Assembly (NCBI GenBank): GCA_040755755.1
Contig: JBFLZW010000048.1
Location: 1-5,135, forward strand
Length of the DNA: 5,135 nucleotides
DNA from: a bacterium
Lineage (GTDB): Bacteria > SZUA-182 > DTGQ01
Direction of reading: 5' to 3'
Shown: positions 1 to 3,673 of the stretch, in pieces
Position numbering within the stretch: position 1 is the first letter of the stretch
Layout: each line of letters opens with the position of its first letter
The notes under the pieces: model-generated
The model's input: the letters and a program-made list of their open reading frames with translations, nothing else
Database searches by the model: none
Told to the model about the DNA's origin: nothing
Made by a program: the position numbers and the translations under genes

Positions 1-693
1 GTGATCGGTAAGCCAATCCGTAAGCTCTATTGCTGCCAGTGGCAAGCATGGCCACTCCGTACAGTAATACAGGTTGCTCGGTACCGCCGATCCACAAGTA
101 AGCTTGCCGATCCTCTCCCTTAATCGCTGGTCCGAGTCCTCAAGCGCCAGGTAGAGCACGTCGGCTTGTGGTACATCTACGGAGCTTAACACTTTGCCCC
201 CATAGGCCACACCGAGTCCCCAATGCAAAGACAGCCAGCTCTTGCCAACCTTGGGTTTGCCCGCCAGTATGGTAAGGCCCTGTGGCAACAAGCCAGGTAT
301 GATCCATTGGATCGGTGGTATATCCCGCTGCATCAACTCCGCTACGCTTGCTGGTTGTGGCCTGCTCGGTGTTACTGGTTTGGCTTGCTGCTCTGGCTGA
401 GCCTGCTTACCTCTGCTTGCTGCTGTGGCCAGCAATATGGTCCGCTTACCATATGTCCGGCCCTGGTCATCGGGGTAATTGTCCCATTTGTTGGCGATGC
501 CTGGCCATGCCGGAGCCTGTCGGATAAGCTGATCGATCCGGTCAGCATCTATACCCAGTCCGGCCATAATACGGCATAGGCCAATATCCCAATCCGGCAC
601 CTGCCCTTGCAGGTAATCCTTACCAGATCTGCCTTGGTACTTGGCTGAGGCTATTGCCTCGATTGCTTGTTGCTTATCAACCTGCTCTGCCAT
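1..693 (-). CDS. Replicative helicase-like AAA ATPase (RepA / AAA_25 type), 5' part, truncated by the left window edge
   Basis: The frame is open from an ATG at 693 to the edge, giving 231 residues. The start is supported by GGAGAG seven bases upstream. Residues about 34-90 resemble the small helical domain that precedes many phage and plasmid helicases (GIDADRIDQLIRQ, then RTYGKRTILLA). A Q/P-rich linker follows (about 95-117). The ATPase core begins near 125 (PPIQWIIPGLLPQGLTIL). It carries a Walker A motif GKPKVGKS at 145-152 and a Walker B-like strand VLYLALED at 179-186, followed by DSDQRLRERI. This arrangement is typical of RepA/AAA_25 RecA-fold ATPases that act as hexameric DNA helicases or primase-helicases in plasmid and phage replication. 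The C-terminal half lies outside the window, so the sensor and arginine-finger residues cannot be checked. The long, structured upstream region suggests regulated expression. The family call is firm; the exact role in replication is inferred. Confidence 0.9.
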   Translation of the reverse strand, partial: MAEQVDKQQAIEAIASAKYQGRSGKDYLQGQVPDWDIGLCRIMAGLGIDADRIDQLIRQAPAWPGIANKWDNYPDDQGRTYGKRTILLATAASRGKQAQPEQQAKPVTPSRPQPASVAELMQRDIPPIQWIIPGLLPQGLTILAGKPKVGKSWLSLHWGLGVAYGGKVLSSVDVPQADVLYLALEDSDQRLRERIGKLTCGSAVPSNLYYCTEWPCLPLAAIELTDWLTDH

Positions 694-717
694 TAGTCTG
701 CTCTCCGTATCTTGATC

Positions 718-746
718 TTGCGAAAACCAACAAACAGTGATACAAC
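718..746 (+). promoter_or_regulatory. Candidate plus-strand promoter for an antisense RNA
   Basis: TTGCGA (718-723), a 17-base spacer and TACAAC (741-746) resemble a sigma70 promoter, each hexamer matching consensus at 4 of 6 positions. TG at 738-739 gives an extended -10 (TGATACAAC). It lies between the helicase start codon and the structured region ending in the plus-strand terminator. The hexamers are imperfect, so this is only a candidate. Confidence 0.35.
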
Positions 747-749
747 TAA

Positions 750-778
750 AAAAACGGGGCACACCCGTATAACGGGGC
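750..778 (-). promoter_or_regulatory. Candidate attenuator: overlapping alternative hairpins plus U-tract in the helicase leader
   Basis: Read on the minus strand, the order is CCCCGT (777-772), ACGGG (768-764), CCCCGT (759-754), then a run of T. The first and third segments are identical, and each can pair with the middle one. Pairing of the second and third gives a five-base-pair stem directly followed by seven U, a small intrinsic terminator. Pairing of the first and second would prevent it. Mutually exclusive hairpins of this kind are the hallmark of transcription attenuation. The stems are short, so strength is uncertain. It could instead be a simple terminator for the gene upstream. Confidence 0.4.
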
Positions 779-867
779 ATGATACCGCCCTACATACTGG
801 TATCACAGCTAAGGGATCGAGACGGTTATCTTTGCGGGATGGTCGTTTCGATCCCTTAAGTTTTTTG
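753..867 (+). ncRNA. Candidate structured antisense RNA, about 115 nt, opposite the helicase leader
   Basis: Starting just after the candidate promoter at 718-746, the plus strand holds three successive hairpins and no credible gene. The first is ACGGG (754-758) with CCCGT (764-768). The second is GATACCG (781-787) with TGGTATC (798-804). The third is the long terminator stem at 810-858. The long stem contains four G-U pairs that exist only in plus-strand RNA; in the minus strand they would be A-C mismatches. That argues for function as a plus-strand transcript. It lies entirely within the region upstream of the helicase start codon, so it would be fully complementary to that mRNA's leader. 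This layout is familiar from plasmid copy-number control RNAs. No known RNA family was recognised, and the ends are estimates. Confidence 0.45.
810..866 (+). terminator. Strong intrinsic terminator on the plus strand
   Basis: Bases 810-830 pair without interruption with 838-858: 21 base pairs, four of them G-U, with a seven-base loop (831-837). Two bases later comes TTTTTT (861-866). In minus-strand RNA only the outer 11 pairs would be unbroken. No plus-strand protein gene precedes it, which is why a non-coding transcript is proposed. Confidence 0.7.
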
Positions 868-904
868 GAGCATAATTTGTTTATTTTTTTGAAGCAAACA
901 AAAT

Positions 905-962
905 ATGACGACTACCTGATTATTCTGAGTAGTCATGACTACCTCAAATCAAAGGTAGTCAT
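905..962. repeat. Four alternating copies of a GACTACC motif (operator-like)
   Basis: GACTACC occurs at 910-916 and 937-943, and its complement at 929-934 (GTAGTC) and 954-960 (GGTAGTC). The central pair forms a perfect 14-bp palindrome, GTAGTCATGACTAC, at 929-942. The outer right pair forms a perfect 10-bp inverted repeat (935-944 with 953-962). The right end overlaps the stop codon of the 250-aa gene. The arrangement suggests a dimeric or multimeric regulator's binding sites, or alternative RNA stems at the 3' end of the upstream gene. Confidence 0.6.
919..947 (-). promoter_or_regulatory. Candidate promoter for the helicase gene
   Basis: On the minus strand, TTGAGG (947-942) is separated by exactly 17 bases from AATAAT (924-919), a five-of-six match to TATAAT. 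The spacer is almost filled by the 14-bp palindrome at 929-942, where a regulator would control RNA polymerase directly. Transcription would begin near 912, giving a leader of about 220 nt before the helicase ATG at 693. The -35 is only a partial match. Confidence 0.45.
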
Positions 963-1711
963 CTTTTCCTTTCCTTTACCTGCCCATATTCCCCCGGAAA
1001 GATATTTTTCCCAACATTTTCAATGATATCTCTTGCATTGTCTCTTTCTCGCTGCCACACTTTGAGATGAATACTTTTATGGATTCCGTTATCAGCATTA
1101 ACTCTTTGTATAACATCTTTCCAGTTGAGCTTTTCAACTTCTCTCAGGTGATAGACTTCCAGGTATCGCCGAAGGTTTTTGAGATCGCTTTCAGATAGCC
1201 TTTTGCTTGGCAAGGGAAAACGGGGATGTTTTTTGATGGGATTTATCTTAAGCTCTTCTTGTTTCTTGCTTATAATCAACCTAATTTGTTCCATCAGGTC
1301 ATCTATGGGCACATTCAGAGGAATTCCAATGGTAAAGAAATTAGGGTCTCGCAGAATTTTTGAGAATTCCGGGAAGAATGTCGGCAGGTTCGGAAAGGGG
1401 AGAATATCTTTAGGTGGCTGATATCGATACATCCGCTGCTGAATATCACAAAGCTTTTCCTCCCATGAGAGGTTATGAACATCTCCCCAGTCCCAAAAAA
1501 CGAGGGTGAGGTTTTTGACTTGATTAAATCCAAGATTCTCGATCTGACGCATAAACAATGATTCATGTTCATGGTCAATTAATTTTGTAGACTCCCTCAC
1601 GACATAGCATATTTTTTCATAATCCTTGTTTAGCTTCAGGTACTCATACCATAGGCGATAAGCCTCTTGATTTTCTATTGTTCCTGTTAAAAGGGAGTGT
1701 AGTAAATTCAT
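959..1711 (-). CDS. Uncharacterised 250-aa protein with N-terminal WYEYLKL domain and basic C-terminal helical region
   Basis: I chose the ATG at 1711 because GAGAGG lies eight bases upstream. An in-frame TTG at 1771 would add 20 residues but has no good ribosome binding site. Residues about 15-35 (EAYRLWYEYLKLNKDY) form a compact W/Y-rich helix seen in uncharacterised proteins of Proteobacteria and mobile elements. Residues 66-135 look like an alpha/beta region (KNLTLVFWDWGDVHNLSW, then DPNFFTIGIPLNVPIDDL). Residues about 175-245 are helical and basic, with LRRYLEVYHLRE, a WKDVIQRV helix and RERDNARDIIENVGKNIFPGEY, which could be a helix-turn-helix-like nucleic-acid-binding segment. No catalytic motif was recognised. 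It lies between the small coupled genes and the helicase. Function is unknown; the coding call is firm. Confidence 0.85.
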   Translation of the reverse strand: MNLLHSLLTGTIENQEAYRLWYEYLKLNKDYEKICYVVRESTKLIDHEHESLFMRQIENLGFNQVKNLTLVFWDWGDVHNLSWEEKLCDIQQRMYRYQPPKDILPFPNLPTFFPEFSKILRDPNFFTIGIPLNVPIDDLMEQIRLIISKKQEELKINPIKKHPRFPLPSKRLSESDLKNLRRYLEVYHLREVEKLNWKDVIQRVNADNGIHKSIHLKVWQRERDNARDIIENVGKNIFPGEYGQVKERKR

Positions 1712-1815
1712 TCCTGCATCCTCTCTGCATTCAGTAAATGTTATGCTGCCCGGCCTCCTAGATGCAGACAAAGAGCCTTGTCGGTGAGTTCATGACGCTT
1801 ACCCAAGGGCAGCGT

Positions 1816-1968
1816 TTATCTGAAGATTCTCCGCAACATCCTTCCTGTCACCTTACCGGCCATCCTCCGCCCGATCCTTCGGCCCACCTTCCCGCGCCGG
1901 ACCGCCTGGAAGTCTCCAAGTATTCTGGCTAATGAGTAGAGAAATGAGCGAAATTTATTGATTGTCAT
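1816..1968 (-). CDS. Small, very basic 50-aa protein of a widespread mobile-element family
   Basis: Direct translation gives a 50-residue protein beginning MTINKFRSFLYSLARILGDF and continuing with an Arg/Lys/Gly-rich half (RRGKVGRRIGRRMAGKVTGR) to a TAA at 1816. The aromatic N-terminal half followed by VGRRIGRR-MAGKVTGR matches my memory of a common 45-52 aa family of unknown function in bacterial genomes and prophages; I could not search for it. The R/G-spaced helix could bind nucleic acid or lie on a membrane surface. Its ATG overlaps the stop of the 41-aa gene in the string TCATGA, so translation is probably coupled. It is too short for many gene callers but convincing by composition and arrangement. 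Confidence 0.75.
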   Translation of the reverse strand: MTINKFRSFLYSLARILGDFQAVRRGKVGRRIGRRMAGKVTGRMLRRIFR

Positions 1969-2090
1969 GACTTGCCTTTCCTTTGCTCGACTTCGGCCCT
2001 GAGCCGGTCACATTCCGCCTTGGCCTGCTCAAGTGCCTTATCCTTTGCCTGTAATTCTTCTTTATATTCAGTTATTTTTTCACTCGTCAT
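1965..2090 (-). CDS. Small 41-aa coiled-coil protein, coupled to the 50-aa gene
   Basis: The ATG at 2090 opens a 41-residue frame starting MTSEKITEYKEELQAKDKAL and continuing with a charged coiled-coil pattern (AKAECDRLRAEVEQRKG) to TGA at 1965. Hydrophobic residues (I6, Y9, L13, L20, L30, V34) are spaced as expected for a single amphipathic helix. No good Shine-Dalgarno is visible. A four-codon ORF (ATG ACA CCA ATA TGA) ends overlapping this ATG and may deliver ribosomes. The start codon lies in the first unit of an 11-bp tandem repeat. It is probably a small structural or adaptor peptide. The main support is the ATGA overlap with the recognisable 50-aa gene downstream. Confidence 0.6.
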   Translation of the reverse strand: MTSEKITEYKEELQAKDKALEQAKAECDRLRAEVEQRKGKS

Positions 2091-2129
2091 ATTGGTGTCA
2101 TATCTGTGTTATAGTCGTGTCATATAAAT
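2086..2129. repeat. Four tandem 11-bp repeats, consensus GTCATATnnGT
   Basis: On the plus strand the units start at 2086, 2097, 2108 and 2119: GTCATATTGGT, GTCATATCTGT, GTTATAGTCGT and GTCATATAAAT. The period is one helical turn, so a protein would see all four on the same DNA face. The array covers the start codon and upstream region of the 41-aa gene and follows a terminator-like hairpin, so it may be an operator or a second iteron cluster. Confidence 0.65.
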
Positions 2130-2166
2130 ACCCCCGGCCAGGATCACCGTAAACCTGGCCAGGGGT
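2130..2166 (-). terminator. Terminator-like hairpin after the 74-aa gene
   Basis: Bases 2154-2166 and 2130-2142 form a 13-bp stem in minus-strand RNA with a single G-U wobble (2135/2161) and an 11-base loop. In plus-strand RNA that pair would be C-A, so the minus strand is favoured. The following bases (ATTTATAT) are U-rich but not a clean run, so efficiency is uncertain. It separates the 74-aa gene from the 41/50-aa pair. Confidence 0.55.
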
Positions 2167-2216
2167 GAACGTCAATTAAGCCCCAAGGAGAAGGCTGTCA
2201 TCTCTCCCCTGGTCGA

Positions 2217-2441
2217 TCATGGGCAAGCCCTCCCACCGTCAGGCATACGGGATCGAGCCAGCTTGAATATTGCCCCTTCCCTTGAGTTTAGATACTGCTG
2301 TATGACCAGGATTGCCCCCCGCGCCTCTCCGATCTCGCAGAGTTCAGCAAGCTCTGGAGTTGTCAGGTAAGCGGTAATGTCAGGCTCTTTTTTCCTGGGA
2401 ATGGAAACGTTTTCTGGTACATCTGAAGGATGGTGATTCAT
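2217..2441 (-). CDS. Hypothetical 74-aa soluble protein
   Basis: The ATG at 2441 is preceded by a strong Shine-Dalgarno, AGGAGGG, four to five bases away. The protein has a polar N-terminus (about 1-20), then a helical segment ITAYLTTPELAELCEIGEAR (22-41), a hydrophobic stretch GAILVIQQYL (42-51), and a basic end ending in Pro at residue 74. No signal peptide, membrane span or known motif was recognised. TTPELAELCEIGEARGAI could be a small helical DNA-binding or adaptor fold, but this is a guess. The ribosome binding site is fully contained in a hairpin (2445-2460), which suggests translational control. Composition and the ribosome binding site support a real gene; the function is unknown. 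Confidence 0.65.
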   Translation of the reverse strand: MNHHPSDVPENVSIPRKKEPDITAYLTTPELAELCEIGEARGAILVIQQYLNSREGAIFKLARSRMPDGGRACP

Positions 2442-2444
2442 ATT

Positions 2445-2502
2445 CCCTCCTCGTGGAGGGTCCCTCTGTGGTAAGATACAATCAACCGTACATGGAGGGA
2501 CC
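2445..2502 (-). promoter_or_regulatory. Hairpin sequestering the ribosome binding site of the 74-aa gene, with a competing stem
   Basis: On the minus strand CCCTCC (2460-2455), a four-base loop and GGAGGG (2450-2445) form a perfect six-bp GC-rich hairpin that hides the whole Shine-Dalgarno. Just upstream, GGTCCCTC (2502-2495) can pair with GAGGGACC (2466-2459). That stem uses the last two bases of the first hairpin's 5' arm, so the two stems compete at their junction. This is the layout of a translational switch, thermosensor or coupling element. It might also open simply when ribosomes arrive from upstream. Confidence 0.5.
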
Positions 2503-2523
2503 GCGTTAAACCATGTGCGGCCA

Positions 2524-2558
2524 GGTCCTGGAATGGTGCTGTAACACCTTCCGGGACC
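2524..2558. repeat. 14-bp inverted repeat just after the DUF1640-like gene
   Basis: GGTCC TGGAA (2524-2533) and GGTG (2535-2538) pair with CACC (2545-2548) and TTCC GGGACC (2549-2558), with T2534 bulged and a six-base loop. It starts four bases beyond the TAG stop at 2563. There is no U-tract on either strand, so it is more likely an mRNA-stabilising or processing hairpin, or a Rho-dependent end, than a classic terminator. Confidence 0.5.
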
Positions 2559-2562
2559 GCTT

Positions 2563-2898
2563 CTATTTCATCAGGGTAAGCAAAGTGAAAATAGCTGCTG
2601 TATAGGCAATCAAAAGACCGGCAACCCAACTGACAACCCACTTGACCGTGCTGGATTTTGCTTGCTCGATCTCCGATCTGACCTTCTCTATTTCCAGCTT
2701 GACCGATTCAATCTCTTTGGTCAGCTTAAGCTCGGTTTCCCGGATATCCCCTTTTACTTCCCGGATATCCTCTTTCGTTGCCAATTCCCGCTTATGGTCA
2801 CTTATCAGGGTTTCAATATCCCTTACCGCTGCCTGAGCTTTTTCCTTGCCGAAGGTCTCAGAGAAGATATCGAACAGTTCTATTGCCTCGATGCTCAT
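2563..2898 (-). CDS. DUF1640-like coiled-coil protein with C-terminal membrane anchor
   Basis: This 111-aa protein has three parts. Residues 1-35 are helical (MSIEAIELFDIFSETFGKEK and following). Residues about 36-84 are a highly charged coiled coil (ELATKEDIREVKGDIRETEL, then KEIESVKLEIEKVRSEIEQ). Residues about 86-109 are a hydrophobic span (VKWVVSWVAGLLIAYTAAIF) with only LLTLMK after it. This is the layout of bacterial DUF1640/CCDC90-like proteins: a short N-terminal helix, coiled coil and C-terminal transmembrane anchor, usually oligomeric. The bulk is probably cytoplasmic. A 13-base DNA repeat 21 bases apart encodes one duplicated heptad (DIRE at 45 and 52). Its ATG overlaps the stop of the ribbon-helix-helix gene (ATGA), implying coupled translation. 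Family role is unknown; a link to the inner membrane is inferred. Confidence 0.85.
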   Translation of the reverse strand: MSIEAIELFDIFSETFGKEKAQAAVRDIETLISDHKRELATKEDIREVKGDIRETELKLTKEIESVKLEIEKVRSEIEQAKSSTVKWVVSWVAGLLIAYTAAIFTLLTLMK

Positions 2899-3059
2899 CT
2901 TGTGGCCACCTTTGGTTCATTTTTAGGATATTTTGACCTAAGTTCATTTTCAATAATTTCAGTCAATTTTTGCTTTATGCTTTTTCTCTCTTTGGCCGCT
3001 AATACCTTAAGTTCATTCCAAAGATCATCGTCCATGATAATTTGATGACTTTTTTCCAT
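2895..3059 (-). CDS. Ribbon-helix-helix (Arc/CopG-like) regulator, 54 aa
   Basis: Direct translation gives 54 residues. AAAGGAG is centred about ten bases upstream of the ATG at 3059. The pattern fits a ribbon-helix-helix DNA-binding protein: a short beta strand (SHQIIMDDDLWNELK), helix A (LWNELKVLAAKERKS) and helix B (IKQKLTEIIENELRSKY), then a short tail ending in Arg at 54. Such proteins dimerise, and the paired strands read the major groove of short direct or inverted repeats. They often autoregulate as plasmid partition, copy-control or antitoxin proteins. Here the promoter upstream carries direct and inverted repeats that would suit autorepression. The stop overlaps the start of the DUF1640-like gene, which does not resemble a known toxin, so a toxin-antitoxin label is not justified. 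Confidence 0.8.
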   Translation of the reverse strand: MEKSHQIIMDDDLWNELKVLAAKERKSIKQKLTEIIENELRSKYPKNEPKVATR

Positions 3060-3094
3060 TTATGTTTCTCCTTTCTGTATGATTTTTTAGTAAT

Positions 3095-3131
3095 TATAGA
3101 CAGTATAGACTTGTATTATTCAATAATCAAG
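3095..3131. promoter_or_regulatory. Operator-like repeats at the regulator promoter
   Basis: A direct repeat TATAGAC occurs at 3095-3101 and 3104-3110 (9-bp period) across the -10 region. An inverted repeat follows: ATTATT-C-AATAAT at 3115-3127, flanked by CTTG (3110-3113) and CAAG (3128-3131), lying on the spacer and -35. Short direct repeats at about this spacing are typical ribbon-helix-helix sites, so the adjacent 54-aa regulator is the obvious candidate binder. Confidence 0.5.
3102..3130 (-). promoter_or_regulatory. Promoter of the ribbon-helix-helix / DUF1640 operon
   Basis: On the minus strand TTGATT (3130-3125), 17 bases, then TATACT (3107-3102) fit a sigma70 promoter well. A TATAAT also lies slightly downstream (3098-3093) but has no -35 at ideal spacing. 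Transcription would start about 95, giving a leader of roughly 35 nt before the ATG at 3059, with position 3095 as the approximate start. Confidence 0.6.
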
Positions 3132-3142
3132 CACAAAATTTA

Positions 3143-3552
3143 TCCCACCGAATCAACCTGCAAGTTTTACCCGATCACCAAAAAGTAAGAAATCCCGCCC
3201 TAAAATACCCGTTCCTTTCACCATCTGGTGGGAAAATAAATCACCATCGATCTGGTGGGATAAATCGAAACAGCCAGCCAGACCTTGTAAACAAAGCACA
3301 GTCCGATATGCTTTATTATGTAAACTTGCAAGGGAAAATGATCTGGAAGTGACTATCTTTATTGATTTTATCACGATGAAAGAGCGGAATTTTTGCATTC
3401 CCACCGGCCATAGACTGGAAATTTTCTCCCACCAATGGCCTTTTTTTGAGGTACGTTTTCCCACTAGAAGGGTAAAAATGGCCGATTTTAGGGACAGATT
3501 TTCAGGGGATGTTTTGAGTTTTCCCACCAGAAATCAGGAAAAATAATCCACA
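3143..3552. other. Iteron-type region: seven TCCCACC motifs and a DnaA-like box; candidate replication origin
   Basis: The 614-bp gap between 3059 and 3674 has no convincing gene. It holds TCCCACC on the plus strand at 3143, 3399, 3427, 3459 (TCCCACT) and 3522, and on the minus strand at 3227-3233 and 3254-3260. Most copies are preceded by T-rich sequence, and four continue as AGA (extended consensus near TTTTCCCACCAGA). Spacings of 27, 28, 32 and 63 bp suggest phased binding. The flanks are AT-rich. TAATCCACA at 3544-3552 matches the DnaA box TTATCCACA at eight of nine positions. The nearby replicative helicase fits an origin. An alternative is a packaging site for the TerS-like protein encoded to its right. 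Confidence 0.5.
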
Positions 3553-3673
3553 AGCCAGGTCAAAACACCCCAGGAAAGGCCCCTAGGAGCCATTTTAAGG
3601 GCATGAGAAAACCGGGTTAATTTGTTTACCCCCAGGGCAAAACGATCGATTTCCGAGCCTCTCAGGCCCCTGA
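3553..3673. other. Non-coding stretch with short dyads between the iteron region and the zinc-ribbon gene
   Basis: No gene is seen. An imperfect 14-bp palindrome is centred on CCTAGG (3579-3592). A hairpin with one mismatch, GGGTTAA/TTTACCC, lies at 3614-3631. TCAGG-CC-CCTGA at 3662-3673 abuts the stop codon of the zinc-ribbon gene. None has a U-tract, so none is called as a terminator. Confidence 0.4.

Noticed and set aside
223-579. Open plus-strand frame of 118 codons rich in Trp, Leu and Cys
   Set aside because: It lies antisense to the helicase-like gene, whose minus frame has clear Walker motifs. Its composition is typical of an antisense shadow.
712-1026. Open plus-strand frame of 104 codons over the helicase leader
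   Set aside because: It has no ribosome binding site and runs through the hairpins, the terminator and the end of the 250-aa gene. Its residues do not look like a folded protein.
1712-1771. 20-residue N-terminal extension of the 250-aa protein from a TTG start
   Set aside because: No suitable ribosome binding site precedes the TTG, while GAGAGG is well placed for the ATG at 1711.
2438-2641. Minus-strand frame of 67 codons between the DUF1640-like and 74-aa genes
   Set aside because: It overlaps the 3' end of the DUF1640-like gene in another frame, has no ribosome binding site, and its translation is unstructured and Cys/His/Tyr-rich.
2895-2898. Toxin-antitoxin label for the ribbon-helix-helix/DUF1640 pair
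   Set aside because: The downstream protein is a membrane-anchored coiled coil with no resemblance to RelE, MazF, Fic, PIN or other known toxins. Gene order alone is not enough.
3153-3527. Minus-strand frame of 124 codons across the TCCCACC array
   Set aside because: No ribosome binding site or recognisable fold. Its recurrent Gly-Lys and Trp-Glu-Lys residues come from the repeated motif. The non-coding repeat reading explains the region better.
3143-3528. CRISPR array
   Set aside because: The repeated unit is only 7-13 bp, occurs in both orientations, and spacing is uneven. There is no repeat of 23-37 bp with uniform spacers.
3614-3631. Hairpin GGGTTAA/TTTACCC as a terminator of the zinc-ribbon gene
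   Set aside because: The stem has a mismatch, is more than 40 bases past the stop and has no U-tract on the minus strand.
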